Assembly: GCA_043825615.1 (NCBI GenBank)
Contig: JBDRRS010000019.1
Span: 1-64,000 of the forward strand
Length of the DNA stretch: 64,000 nucleotides
Source: JBDRMV01 sp043825615
GTDB taxonomy: Bacteria > CG03
Reading direction: 5' to 3'
The notes under the pieces were generated by a model. It saw nothing but the letters and a program-made list of their open reading frames with translations, ran no database searches and had not been told where the DNA came from. Within the stretch, counting starts at the first letter, position 1; the number at the start of each line of letters is the position of its first letter. Position numbers and translations under genes: made by a program. Positions 42,086 through 50,998 of this stretch are shown piece after piece.

Positions 42086-42910
42086 TCAGCTCAGCTTCTT
42101 TTGCGATTCTCTGGTTTTCAGATAATTCTTCCGGGAAACGACCGGCCTTTTCAGCCGTTTTTCCAGAGCTTTTCTGGCGTCGCCGGATATCTTTCCGCCG
42201 GCCCTGGCGTCAGTTTTCAACTTCGGGACCCCCCGCGAATTTTCGTTCCGGTGAATTTCCGTCGTGGCACGCTCGCCCAGCATGGTGAATATCAGCTCGA
42301 GGTCGTCCATATGGTCCCGCAGGTTTTCCCGTTTCAACCTTTTAAGTTTTTTGTAGATGGACGGAGTGATGCCAAATGTTGCTTTTGAAATCTCGGCGGT
42401 CAAAATTTCATACTCTTTATCCCTTTTTGCTCCGCGTTTTTTCCATTCATCCGTCAGTTCCTCGCGAATTGCAATGCCCCGCATCCTCTTTTCAATCCAG
42501 TCATCGCTATAACCTTTAAGTTTATAGAGCATCCTTGTCCGTTTCGTAGCAAGTTCCGGATTTTCTATCTCCTGCACCCGCTCATAGCCAACTTTGGCCA
42601 GCCAGCGCTTGAAAGGTTCTGCCTTGGGCGATGGAATAGATTGAACGATGCGGAAGATACCCTCGGTATCGGCGCAATCAGTTTCTCTCATTTTCCCATC
42701 AGGCGCAGGCATTTTCAACTGTCCGATTTTTTCGGACACTTCACTATAGCCCTCATTTATCAATTTCTGTTTTAAGTCAGACCAATATTTCCTTGGACGG
42801 TCTGAATCTGTCAGCACTTCTATAACATCAATGATTGAGAACCACCACTCGTTATTATAAATGACTCTACGAACATTCTTTCCTTTAAATACCGCTATTT
42901 TCGTTTCCAT
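42086..42910 (-). CDS. BRO-N-domain protein (phage antirepressor-like)
   Basis: N-terminal BRO domain METKIAVFKGKNVRRVIYNNEWWFSIIDVIEVLTDSDRPRKYW...FRIVQSIPSPKAEPFKRWLA, as in phage antirepressors and baculovirus BRO proteins that bind DNA. The C-terminal half (IAIREELTDEWKKRG...SIYKKLKRLKRENLRDHMDDLELIFTMLGERATTEI) is the conserved extension of bacterial members. ATG 42910 has GAGGGGG 5 nt upstream; the longer frame to 43018 is discarded. 274 aa. Probably of mobile-element origin. Confidence 0.85.
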   Translation of the reverse strand: METKIAVFKGKNVRRVIYNNEWWFSIIDVIEVLTDSDRPRKYWSDLKQKLINEGYSEVSEKIGQLKMPAPDGKMRETDCADTEGIFRIVQSIPSPKAEPFKRWLAKVGYERVQEIENPELATKRTRMLYKLKGYSDDWIEKRMRGIAIREELTDEWKKRGAKRDKEYEILTAEISKATFGITPSIYKKLKRLKRENLRDHMDDLELIFTMLGERATTEIHRNENSRGVPKLKTDARAGGKISGDARKALEKRLKRPVVSRKNYLKTRESQKKLS

Positions 42911-42998
42911 TTCATCCCCCTCCAACAATACCCTTCTCATACAACTTCCCCGATTATATCTACAACAAAGGGGGAGGACAAATTGTCCCCCTCCCCTG

Positions 42999-43238
42999 TC
43001 AGCACAATCTAACAGCACTCCCGAAATTATTTGCTGCTATTAACTTCAACCCGTGACAAAATGTCACGACCTCGCTTCCTTCTTCCTTTAGCCTCTGTTT
43101 TAATTTACGCCAATACGCTCCGGCATCAGGGCTATCCGTTAATAGCTCGCATACATCCACAACCGAAAAACACCATTCTTTATTATGGATGGTTCTTCGT
43201 ACATTTCTCCCTTTAAAAATCGCTATTCTTGTTTCCAT
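42999..43238 (-). pseudogene. Truncated BRO-N paralog
   Basis: METRIAIFKGRNVRRTIHNKEWCFSVVDVCELLTDSPDAGAYWRKL is a close relative of the next gene's N-terminus, but homology stops after about 65 residues and a stop follows, removing the rest of the BRO domain and the C-terminal region. AAGGAA precedes ATG 43238. It looks like a decayed tandem duplicate; a short functional protein cannot be excluded. Confidence 0.7.
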
Positions 43239-43319
43239 TTCCTTAAGTTTCTGCCAGCAGTCTTTCGGGGGGGAGGTGCGGGTATGTGCATAGAAGTTCA
43301 TTTTATTTTTCTATTCTCA

Positions 43320-43353
43320 AAATAAAATAGCGACCTTCTGCGCAGCAGGTCGC
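43320..43353 (-). terminator. Intrinsic terminator after the diguanylate cyclase gene
   Basis: GCGACCT...AGGTCGC (7-bp perfect stem, inner TGCGCA palindrome) is followed on the minus strand by TATTTTATTTT. Confidence 0.7.
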
Positions 43354-43390
43354 ACTACATTATACGGTTTTTACTGAATATTTACGATTT

Positions 43391-44614
43391 TTATGCCGCT
43401 ACGCAAACCCTGTTCTTGCCTTTCTTTTTCGCCTCGTAAAGAACTTTATCGGCTTTATCGATTATATCGTTCTTTTTCACTCCGTGGTCCGGATACGCAC
43501 TCACCCCGATGCTTATTGTGGACGTCAGGCCTTCTCCGAAGTCCTGTTTTTCGACCGCGCTCCTTAACCTCTCCGCCGCCGCCGCGGCTCCTTCCAGCGG
43601 CGTTTCCGGCAGAATAACGGCAAATTCCTCTCCGCCGTAACGGGCAATAAAATCTGTTTCTCTGAGAATAAACCTGAGTATTTTGGCGAGCGCCTTCAAC
43701 TGCCGGTCGCCGACAAGATGCCCGTAGGTATCGTTGAATTTCTTGAAATTGTCAATGTCAAGGATTATCAGCGAAAAATTAAGGTCGTACTGCTGCGCCC
43801 TGTAAATTTCTTTTTCCATCCGCTCGTGGAATGCCCTGTGATTGAAGAGTTCCGTAAGACCGTCGATGTTTGACAGTTTTATCGTCTGGTGCATGGCTCT
43901 CGTCTGTGAAATAACCGCCGAGACCTTATCCTGAATAAGTTTCACAATCTTTTCGGAAACCTCGTCCGATTTGATTGAGAAGAGAACGATTCCGCCTAAA
44001 GGCATCCCGTTTTCAAACAGAGGGATGAAATACGACGGATTGAGCGGCGGATAAAAATTTTCGAGGATACTGCCGAAATCGTCAATTTTCGAAATCGCGG
44101 AATCACGGTCCTCGCCGCTCACGCCCCAAGAAATCTTATCGGTAATTTTTTTCTTGTCCCCTACAAAAATAATCCCCGACGAAGCGGATGTAAGTTTCCT
44201 CGCCGATTCCAGCAGAAATATCAGGATTTCCCCGAACGACCATGACGGCTCTATTTTTGCCTGCAGGCGGTCAAAAATATCTCTCGCCCAGGTCTGTCTG
44301 AGCAGACCCCATATAATATTTGCGGTCGTCCGCCCCATTATTTCAATTCCGAGAGGAGACGCTTCTTTCCTCAATTGACCGGCTATTTCATCATCCCCCG
44401 TAATATCCAGCACAGCATCACATCGGCCATCTTTTATAAAAGAGCGCCAGTCATTCGTCGTCGGGATCGCAGCCATTCTGGCTTCCCTTATCAGAGAGGA
44501 CTGCTCTTTATCGTCGCAGACGCCGACGACCCTGTAATCGCCGGACGTTTCGAGAAATCTCAAAAGAGTGCTTGACCTGCTGTCGCCGCCGATAACAAGA
44601 ATTCTCTTACTCAT
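43391..44614 (-). CDS. Diguanylate cyclase with nucleotide-binding-like N-terminus and GAF-like domain
   Basis: Makes c-di-GMP. The GGDEF domain (about residues 250-407) has the active motif RYGGEEF and an inhibitory-site RETD 5 residues before it. The N-terminus (MSKRILVIGGDSRSSTLLRFLETSGDYRVVGVCDD...AVLDITG) looks like a Rossmann/CoA-binding domain, followed by a GAF-like segment (FGEILIFLLESARKLTSASSGIIFVGD). A redox or nucleotide input to c-di-GMP signalling is possible. The start overlaps pdxA by 4 bp. Confidence 0.9.
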   Translation of the reverse strand: MSKRILVIGGDSRSSTLLRFLETSGDYRVVGVCDDKEQSSLIREARMAAIPTTNDWRSFIKDGRCDAVLDITGDDEIAGQLRKEASPLGIEIMGRTTANIIWGLLRQTWARDIFDRLQAKIEPSWSFGEILIFLLESARKLTSASSGIIFVGDKKKITDKISWGVSGEDRDSAISKIDDFGSILENFYPPLNPSYFIPLFENGMPLGGIVLFSIKSDEVSEKIVKLIQDKVSAVISQTRAMHQTIKLSNIDGLTELFNHRAFHERMEKEIYRAQQYDLNFSLIILDIDNFKKFNDTYGHLVGDRQLKALAKILRFILRETDFIARYGGEEFAVILPETPLEGAAAAAERLRSAVEKQDFGEGLTSTISIGVSAYPDHGVKKNDIIDKADKVLYEAKKKGKNRVCVAA

Positions 44615-45624
44615 TTTGCAATTTTACTATTTTCCCGGTACTCTAACAATGTTCTGAACGATTGAACGATTGAACCTTCTTTCGCAACACCCCTGCCCGC
44701 AATATCAAACGCGGGCCCGTGCAGCGGGGAAACCCTTATAAAAGGGAGCCCCCAGGTAAGATTCACGCCGCGGCCGTGAGAAAAAAGTTTAACCGGCAGA
44801 ATTCCCTGGTCGTGATACATGGCGACGATTAAATCAATTTTATTTTTCAGCGCATCCGCCGCTGCTGCATCGGCATTTAACGGACCTCTGACATCCGCTC
44901 CGGTTTTTTTCAGCGCTTTCACCGCCGGGATAATTTCATGCTTTTCCTCAGACCCGAGAAGACCGCCGTCGCCCGAATGGGGATTCAGCGCGCACACCGC
45001 AATTCTGGGCTTTGAAATACCAAGACCGCGAAGAGCATCACAGGCAAGAACCGCAATGCGGACAATCCTGTTTTTCTTTATTTCAGACGAGACCTGTGAA
45101 AGAGGAAGATGCTGGGTTACCGTAACGACTCGAAGAGTTGAAGACAGAAACAACATCGCCGCCTCATCCCGCGAAACGCCAAAAAAGTCGGCAAGATAAT
45201 AAGTGTGCCCCGAAAAACCCTTTCTGATACGGGAAATGTTTTCTTTGGAAACCGGCGCCGTCAACAGATACGGCAGATTTTCTTTTTTTATAAGTTCTGC
45301 GGCGAAATCAAGATAGGAAATTGCCTCTTTCGCGCTTTCTTTTCCCGGGGATGAACCGAATTTAAATCCCTGTTTGACCGGCGGCTCCATTATGTTTAAC
45401 TTCCCCGCAGCCGCTTCCGAAAGACCCGTTACGGGATTAATCGCGGACGCATCGGCGCTGAACGCCGCGAATAACGCCCTGTAAAGCGAAACTCTCCCGA
45501 TTATCACAGAACAACATTCGGAAAACTCCGCCCGCCTGGAAAGTTTAATTATCAGTTCGGGCCCGATTCCGGCAGGGTCGCCGGAAGTTATCAAAATCGG
45601 GCTACTCGAGCAGTTCTTTGTCAA
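44611..45624 (-). CDS. pdxA: 4-hydroxythreonine-4-phosphate dehydrogenase
   Basis: Pyridoxal phosphate synthesis. ITSGDPAGIGPELI, SGHTYYLADFFG, MLFLSSTLRVVTVTQHLPL (metal His), ALNPHSGDGGLLG and VAMYHDQGILPVKLF are diagnostic. Length 337 aa. The assigned start is TTG 45624, overlapping surA by 23 bp; a start nearer ITSGDP is possible. Confidence 0.93.
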   Translation of the reverse strand: MTKNCSSSPILITSGDPAGIGPELIIKLSRRAEFSECCSVIIGRVSLYRALFAAFSADASAINPVTGLSEAAAGKLNIMEPPVKQGFKFGSSPGKESAKEAISYLDFAAELIKKENLPYLLTAPVSKENISRIRKGFSGHTYYLADFFGVSRDEAAMLFLSSTLRVVTVTQHLPLSQVSSEIKKNRIVRIAVLACDALRGLGISKPRIAVCALNPHSGDGGLLGSEEKHEIIPAVKALKKTGADVRGPLNADAAAADALKNKIDLIVAMYHDQGILPVKLFSHGRGVNLTWGLPFIRVSPLHGPAFDIAGRGVAKEGSIVQSFRTLLEYRENSKIAK

Positions 45625-46561
45625 GAATCTTTATCGTCGCCTGGTCTCTCAGCGCCCTGACCCATCTGGTATATTTTTCTTCCATCTTTGCCGTAAAGAG
45701 ATAGTTCTTTATGTATTCTTTTGATTCCGCAAACGTTTTTTTCTCAGGAGCTTTTCTGCCGATACATTTGATAATGTGATAACCGAGCGGCGTTTCGACG
45801 ATGTCCGAAACAGCGCCCACTTTCAATTTAAAACAGGGTTTTTCGAATTCCGGAATTTTATCCTCTCTCCCGAAATATCCGGTGTCGCCCGCGTTTTCAG
45901 GAATACTGGAGTACTTTTCAGCCAGGTTGCCGAAATCCTCGGGGCGCTTTTTCACTTCGGCAAGGGCTTTTTCCGCAATTTTGCGGACATCTTCTTTTTG
46001 CTTATCCTTAACCTCAAAAAAAATCTGTTTCACCCTGACCTGTTCGCCGACGACCATTTTCTCCTCGTTCTCGTCGTAAAATTTTCGTATTTCTTCTTCC
46101 TTCGGTTCGGAAATTTTCGCCCTGACTTCGGAATTTATCAGTTTAATCGTCATCAGCTGTTCCTTGATGTGTTCCCGCATACCGGCCTGCTTCATACCCT
46201 GTTTTTCAAGTTCTTCGGAATATTCTTTCTCCGTCTTAAACCTTGCCCTCACTTCGGCGACGCCCTGTTCAACCTCGCTTTCGGTAACCTGAACGTTCAT
46301 CTCTTTTGCCGACCCCGCAAGAACCTTCTCCTCTATCATTGCATCAAGGATTTCTTTCTTCAGGCGCTTCAGATGTTTTTCTCTCCCGTCCTCATCTTTA
46401 ACCGTGACATTAATCTGCTCGATAAACGGTTTTAATCTCGCCGAGAAATCGGAATAAAAAATAGCCTGACCGTTAACGGTGGCAACAATACGGTCCAGAA
46501 CTCTGGCGTTCAGGGAATTTGCTAAAACCAAACACAAAAAAACGAAATGCATTTTTTTCAC
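45602..46561 (-). CDS. surA: SurA-like periplasmic peptidyl-prolyl isomerase
   Basis: Chaperone for outer-membrane proteins. GTG 46561 overlaps the upstream TGA and has GAGG 7 nt upstream, giving signal peptide MKKMHFVFLCLVLANSLNA. Then a SurA N-domain (LDRIVATVNGQAIFYSDFSARLKPF) and one parvulin domain (EQVRVKQIFFEVK...AEKYSSIPENAGDTGYFGREDKIPEFEKPCFKLKVGAVSDIVETPLGYHIIK). Length 319 aa, shorter than the two-parvulin E. coli form. Confidence 0.88.
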   Translation of the reverse strand: MKKMHFVFLCLVLANSLNARVLDRIVATVNGQAIFYSDFSARLKPFIEQINVTVKDEDGREKHLKRLKKEILDAMIEEKVLAGSAKEMNVQVTESEVEQGVAEVRARFKTEKEYSEELEKQGMKQAGMREHIKEQLMTIKLINSEVRAKISEPKEEEIRKFYDENEEKMVVGEQVRVKQIFFEVKDKQKEDVRKIAEKALAEVKKRPEDFGNLAEKYSSIPENAGDTGYFGREDKIPEFEKPCFKLKVGAVSDIVETPLGYHIIKCIGRKAPEKKTFAESKEYIKNYLFTAKMEEKYTRWVRALRDQATIKILDKELLE

Positions 46562-47400
46562 TTTTTTGCCTCGCTTTTTTCCGGCACATGCCACGGCGGA
46601 TAAATGCCGGCAATATGCTCATAATTGACTTTTACACGAAATTTTTTCTTATAAAACTGGAGAAGATTATCAAGTTTTTCCTTCCCGAGCAGTTGGACTA
46701 TTTCTTCGCGGGCATCTTCTTTTGTCTTTGACGCAGCGGTGCTGCTGCCCGTCAATTTGATAATATGCCAGCCGAAAGCCGTCTTTATCACATCCGAAAC
46801 ATCGCCGGTTTCCTTCAGAGCAAAGGCGGCTTCCTCAAACTCGGGCACCATTTCCCCTTTTTCAAAATAACCGAGGTCTCCTCCCTGCGGCGCCGTTTCC
46901 CTGTCTATGGAATGTTGTTTTGCCATCTGCGAAAAACTTGCTCCCGCTTTTACATCATTGTAAATCTTCTGCGCTTCGGCCTTTGTCCCTATGAGAATGT
47001 GAGAAACCCTCGCCCTCGGGGGATGCAGATAAAATTCTCTGCGCTGTTCGTAATACTCCGAGATTTCCCCGTCGGAAACTTTGAGCTGGTCCTTTTTCAA
47101 ATCTTCAACGACGCTCTCAAGCAGAATCTGGTCCTTCATGGCATCCATTCTTTCTCTGACTTCAGGACGCCTGTGAATCCCTTTTGCTTCCGCGAGTTCG
47201 ACCAGCACGCTTTCGTTGACGATGCCTTCAAGATACTGCCTTCGCCCGCCCTCAGTTTCGAGAAAGCCCCTGTAATATGTAGGAACGTCGAGCATCCTGC
47301 TTTTGAACGAGTTCTCCGTTATTTTCCTGCTCCCGATACGGGCGACATAATCGTTTGTGCATCCCGACAGAAAAATCAGAATCAAAAATATTTTTTTCAT
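46558..47400 (-). CDS. PpiC/parvulin-type lipoprotein
   Basis: ATG 47400 follows GGAGG and opens a lipoprotein signal MKKIFLILIFLSGCTN (lipobox LSGC). A SurA-like helical N-domain (VARIGSRKITENSFKSRM) and a parvulin domain (RARVSHILIGTKAEAQKIYNDVKAGASFSQMAKQHSIDRETAPQGGDLGYFEKGEMVPEFEEAAFALKETGDVSDVIKTAFGWHIIKL) follow. Coupled to surA, it likely assists folding of exported proteins. Confidence 0.88.
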   Translation of the reverse strand: MKKIFLILIFLSGCTNDYVARIGSRKITENSFKSRMLDVPTYYRGFLETEGGRRQYLEGIVNESVLVELAEAKGIHRRPEVRERMDAMKDQILLESVVEDLKKDQLKVSDGEISEYYEQRREFYLHPPRARVSHILIGTKAEAQKIYNDVKAGASFSQMAKQHSIDRETAPQGGDLGYFEKGEMVPEFEEAAFALKETGDVSDVIKTAFGWHIIKLTGSSTAASKTKEDAREEIVQLLGKEKLDNLLQFYKKKFRVKVNYEHIAGIYPPWHVPEKSEAKK

Positions 47401-47449
47401 ATAACCTCCCGGAATTTTACCAAATATACTCCGCAATAGCAATTTCCTG

Positions 47450-48145
47450 TCAGTATCCGCTTTCCACTGCCGTTTCACCTATCAAAACTCTGCCGACACC
47501 GTTTTTCAGCGCGCTGATTGCAGAATTAACTTTCGGTATCATTCCCTCGGAAACGATATTCTTTTCCATAAGTTCCGCAACTTTTTCCCCGTTTAAGTTC
47601 CTTATCAGATTGTTGGATTCATCCAGAACGCCCTTCACTTTTGTAAAATAAATCAGCGAATCAGCGGAGAGCGCCACCGCCAGCGCGGACGCCGAAACAT
47701 CCGCATTTACATTGCAGAGATTTTCATCTCCGTCTTTGCCTATCGGGGAAACGAGCACGATTTTGCCTTCTTTGAGATATTTTTTCACGACTTCCGCAGT
47801 AACCGAAACGATTTCCCCGACGAAACCAAGTTCCGGCGACTTCTTCCTGCAGGCAAAAATAGCCGACCCGTCTATAAACTGCACCTCGGCCGGCTCAAGC
47901 AAGTCCTTAATCCTCCCTGCTATCTTCCTGAATTCATCATTAATGATTTCAAGCATTTGCATGGTCGTGATTCTTTCCCCTTTATAGAACTGAAACGGAA
48001 TACCCGTTTCTTTTAACCGCCTGTTTATCTGAACTCCGGCGCCGAAGACAACCGCAGCGGGCGAACCGTTTTTCAACAGTTCCGCAAACTTCGCAAATTC
48101 CTGAGGGAACTCTAAAATCTCTCCGCCGATTTTAATTACGACCAC
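47450..48145 (-). CDS. argB: Acetylglutamate kinase-like amino-acid kinase
   Basis: MVVIKIGGEIL, VVFGAGVQINRRLKETGIP, and the C-terminal VNADVSASALAVALSADSLIYFTKVKGVLDESNNLIRNL plus IVSEGMIPKVNSAISALKNGVGRVLI match the ArgB family, which phosphorylates N-acetylglutamate. At 231 aa it is shorter than typical ArgB (260-300), close to the LysW-type and stand-alone short forms. No other arg gene is nearby; it overlaps comEC-1 by 10 bp. Confidence 0.82.
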   Translation of the reverse strand: MVVIKIGGEILEFPQEFAKFAELLKNGSPAAVVFGAGVQINRRLKETGIPFQFYKGERITTMQMLEIINDEFRKIAGRIKDLLEPAEVQFIDGSAIFACRKKSPELGFVGEIVSVTAEVVKKYLKEGKIVLVSPIGKDGDENLCNVNADVSASALAVALSADSLIYFTKVKGVLDESNNLIRNLNGEKVAELMEKNIVSEGMIPKVNSAISALKNGVGRVLIGETAVESGY

Positions 48146-50187
48146 TTTATTCTTTTAACCTTTTTCCTTAATTTCAAAATAACTCCCTTCTCTTCTTCCT
48201 TCGGAATTATACAAAATTTACAATTCCTGCAAAATCCTCCGATACAGACGTCAAAGGCCTCGTCCGGAATTTTCGACCCGTTAGAGGTCTTTTCTCTAAA
48301 AGGAGAAACATACGCGACAAGGAAATTTCCTTTCTTTATCCTGAGCGCATCGCCGTCGACCGTAAAAACAAAACCGTTTTCTGCAAAATCCCCTTCAAGT
48401 TTTTTCAGAATCCCTTTCCCTTTACTCAGGTACAAAATGTTTTCAAACTCGTTTGTCCTCGGAATATCCGGCCCGTAATAAAAGTTCCGGCAGAACCCGC
48501 CCGACAAAAGGACCTCAAACGCGCCGAGATGATAAATTGAAGGAGACAGGATGAAGCAGCCCGAAATTTCCTTTATCCCGTAGAATTTCAGAAATCTTAA
48601 ATAACCGTCCTGAAGTTTTCCTTCAATATCCGAGGCGGTTCCTATCTGATACCATTTTCCGGACGATGTGATAAAAACACATTCTCCCCTGTCAAACTTC
48701 GGAATGTAAAGACGGAATTCGCGCCGGTCATGCATCTGATAAAGAATCGAGCCGGCAATAACCAGCGCGGAAATAAAAAGAAATTTCCTCCGCCCCGAAA
48801 CAACCGCGGAAAGAAACAGATAATACGCAATGCAGAGAAAAACCGCCAGATGGCCGAACCCGATCATTGCAAAAGAAACGGGTCCTGCTTTATTCAGAAT
48901 CACATCCAGAACCGTAATAAAAAAAGAACCGGCGGAAGAAAAAATTCCCGAAAGATTTAAAGAAATAAAACCGAGGAAAGGAATCACACCCAGCAGACAA
49001 CTCAAAAAAAATAAAAAGACAGAAAAAACAATGCCCCCTGCAACCGGAAGAACAAAGGGGTTTATAAAAGGAGTTATTACCGAAAATTCGAGAAAGGTGT
49101 TGTTGAGAATAGGTATTATAAAAATCTGGCAGGAGAACCCGATGGAAATAACGGATGAAACGGATTTCGGAAGAAACCTGTTCAGGAATCCCGTAATCTT
49201 CGGCGAGAGAAAAATGATGCCCGCCGTCGCAAGATAGGATAGCTGGAAACCCACCTGAAAAATTGACAGGGGGTCAATCAGAAGCATGACGAGAGCCGAT
49301 GCGAAAAGGCCCGAACCCATGGAACCCCTCCGTCCGATGTACAGACCCGCGGCTAAAATGGAAAACATTATCGCCGCACGGAGAGAACTCACGGACGCTC
49401 CGCACAGGAAAGAATACAGAAAAGCGAACGGGATGCACAGGAGAAGCGCCCGGCGGGGCCCTGCAAAAAAAGAAATAAAAACAGCGAACACCGTCGTAAA
49501 AAGACCTATGTGCAGACCGCTTACGGCGAGGAGATGCATGAGACCGGTCCGGCGGAAATTGGTAAGAACGGCGTCAGAAAGGTCCGATTTATCACCCCAG
49601 ATAAAGCCGCGCAGATACGCGGCGTTCTTCCCCGAGAAATAGCAGGACATTTTTTCATCAAGTTTTTTCCTCGTTTCGTACAGGAGTTTATTCAGACCGG
49701 AACTCCGTGATACGACTTGCACATTCTTCGCGAAAAGACGCCCCTTTATTTTCTTTATCGTATTTATCCCGTACCAGTTAACGTCTGAAAAATTCTTTCT
49801 CTCTTCAAGAGGCATAAATTTGCCCGAGACCGAGACGGTATCGCCCGGATGCGGCATCGACGCCTTTGTCCAGACCAGAAACCTGCCTTCCTCTGTTTTT
49901 AAAATAAAGGTGCGACCTTTCGGAAAGCCCCTGACACGCCCCGTAATTTTTTTCTCCCCCGCAGAGTATGCATCCGGCGCTGCCGGGATGTGCCGCGCCG
50001 TATAAAAAAACGCAAAAAGGAAAACCGCAAAATAAACGAAACTCCACTTCAGACGGGTTGAAAACACCACAGCGACGGCTAACGCGGGCAGGAAAAACAC
50101 ATACGAGTTATAAAATTTTGAAATTATCCCAAGAATAAATAGAACCGTAACAATATATACCGGCGGAATGTTATTTTTCTTCAACAA
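48136..50187 (-). CDS. ComEC/Rec2-family DNA-uptake channel 1
   Basis: ComEC carries single-stranded DNA across the inner membrane. An N-terminal OB-like domain (ITGRVRGFPKGRTFILKTEEG) precedes the competence core with MHLLAVSGLHIGLF (residues ~217-230), LRAAIMFSILAAGLYIGRR and FQVGFQLSYLATAGIIFLSP. The C-terminal ~190 residues align in order with a metallo-beta-lactamase domain but the HxHxDH position reads LSPSIYHLGAF, so metal sites are lost. Length 683 aa. Its upstream neighbour is an SLBB protein. Confidence 0.88.
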   Translation of the reverse strand: MLKKNNIPPVYIVTVLFILGIISKFYNSYVFFLPALAVAVVFSTRLKWSFVYFAVFLFAFFYTARHIPAAPDAYSAGEKKITGRVRGFPKGRTFILKTEEGRFLVWTKASMPHPGDTVSVSGKFMPLEERKNFSDVNWYGINTIKKIKGRLFAKNVQVVSRSSGLNKLLYETRKKLDEKMSCYFSGKNAAYLRGFIWGDKSDLSDAVLTNFRRTGLMHLLAVSGLHIGLFTTVFAVFISFFAGPRRALLLCIPFAFLYSFLCGASVSSLRAAIMFSILAAGLYIGRRGSMGSGLFASALVMLLIDPLSIFQVGFQLSYLATAGIIFLSPKITGFLNRFLPKSVSSVISIGFSCQIFIIPILNNTFLEFSVITPFINPFVLPVAGGIVFSVFLFFLSCLLGVIPFLGFISLNLSGIFSSAGSFFITVLDVILNKAGPVSFAMIGFGHLAVFLCIAYYLFLSAVVSGRRKFLFISALVIAGSILYQMHDRREFRLYIPKFDRGECVFITSSGKWYQIGTASDIEGKLQDGYLRFLKFYGIKEISGCFILSPSIYHLGAFEVLLSGGFCRNFYYGPDIPRTNEFENILYLSKGKGILKKLEGDFAENGFVFTVDGDALRIKKGNFLVAYVSPFREKTSNGSKIPDEAFDVCIGGFCRNCKFCIIPKEEEKGVILKLRKKVKRIKWS

Positions 50188-50578
50188 TTTCCATCGGCTC
50201 CATAAAATACTTCTTTTCCGGCGCCTGCCCTATCCCGATTGACTTGAAAAAGGACTTTTTCGGAACCTTTAATGTCGAGCGGTCTTGAACGACCATGGAG
50301 AGATTTATTTTTTCCGAGTCCGCTTTTTTGGTAAAGTCCCCCGCTTCTTTAACGAGGTCGTCCACGAGCGAACCCTCTTCCAAATAATAAACGCCCGGCC
50401 TTTCCACCTCTCCTTCAATGTAGCAGGAAATAATCTTTACCTGCTTCCGTTTTGCGACTTTAACGGGCACCGCTTCTTTTTTTGAAAAAATTTCTCTCAC
50501 CCTCTCCCCGAACCTGTTCCATAAAAACCCAATCAAAAAAATAAAACAAACCCAGAATACAAACTTCTTCCTGCTCAT
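50171..50578 (-). CDS. Membrane-anchored SLBB-domain protein (ComEA N-domain-like)
   Basis: One N-terminal membrane helix (FVFWVCFIFLIGFLW) and an SLBB domain (CYIEGEVERPGVYYLEEGSLVDDLVKEAGDFTKKADSEKINLSMVVQDRSTLKVP). ComEA, the DNA receptor of competence, has exactly this anchor plus SLBB plus a helix-hairpin-helix domain, and lies before comEC. Here the helix-hairpin-helix is absent (135 aa). It overlaps comEC-1 by 17 bp. Confidence 0.78.
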   Translation of the reverse strand: MSRKKFVFWVCFIFLIGFLWNRFGERVREIFSKKEAVPVKVAKRKQVKIISCYIEGEVERPGVYYLEEGSLVDDLVKEAGDFTKKADSEKINLSMVVQDRSTLKVPKKSFFKSIGIGQAPEKKYFMEPMEIVEEK

Positions 50579-50584
50579 CTACAT

Positions 50585-50998
50585 CTATGAGCCATCCGGC
50601 AGAATTTCTTTAACCCAGTTAAAAAATCTTATTGTCAATTTTATCAGCTCTTTTGCTTCCTTCTCCTGAAAATTTCTATCTTCGTACTCAACAATATTCT
50701 TTTTAGCAATGACCCTATTCAATAAACTCGATTTTTTATTCACGTCCTTTATCAAAATGCCATTCAATAATTCTACAGCGTCTCTATGCCGACTGGAAAC
50801 TGAACGTATGCCAAGATGAAAAACAACGACGGCATCACAAGCCGATATCGCGCAATGAACACTATTCAATCCAACAGCATTCCAGTTTTTTGATTCTTCT
50901 GCCTGAATCATGCTTTGATGAAACTCTGAGGCTTTTTTCAGATAAATTTTATATTTATTTCTATCAACCCCTGTATGTTTTATTTTTTTTACGGTCAT
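50585..50998 (-). CDS. HEPN-domain protein
   Basis: All-helical 137-aa protein with YKIYLKKASEFHQSMIQAEESKNWNAVGLNSVHCAISACDAVVVFHLGIRSVSSRHRDAVELL, matching HEPN proteins of HEPN/MNT pairs. The S-x-x-H-R segment stands at the usual RxxxxH position. It overlaps the MNT gene by 4 bp. Possibly an RNase toxin neutralised by the partner. Confidence 0.8.
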   Translation of the reverse strand: MTVKKIKHTGVDRNKYKIYLKKASEFHQSMIQAEESKNWNAVGLNSVHCAISACDAVVVFHLGIRSVSSRHRDAVELLNGILIKDVNKKSSLLNRVIAKKNIVEYEDRNFQEKEAKELIKLTIRFFNWVKEILPDGS

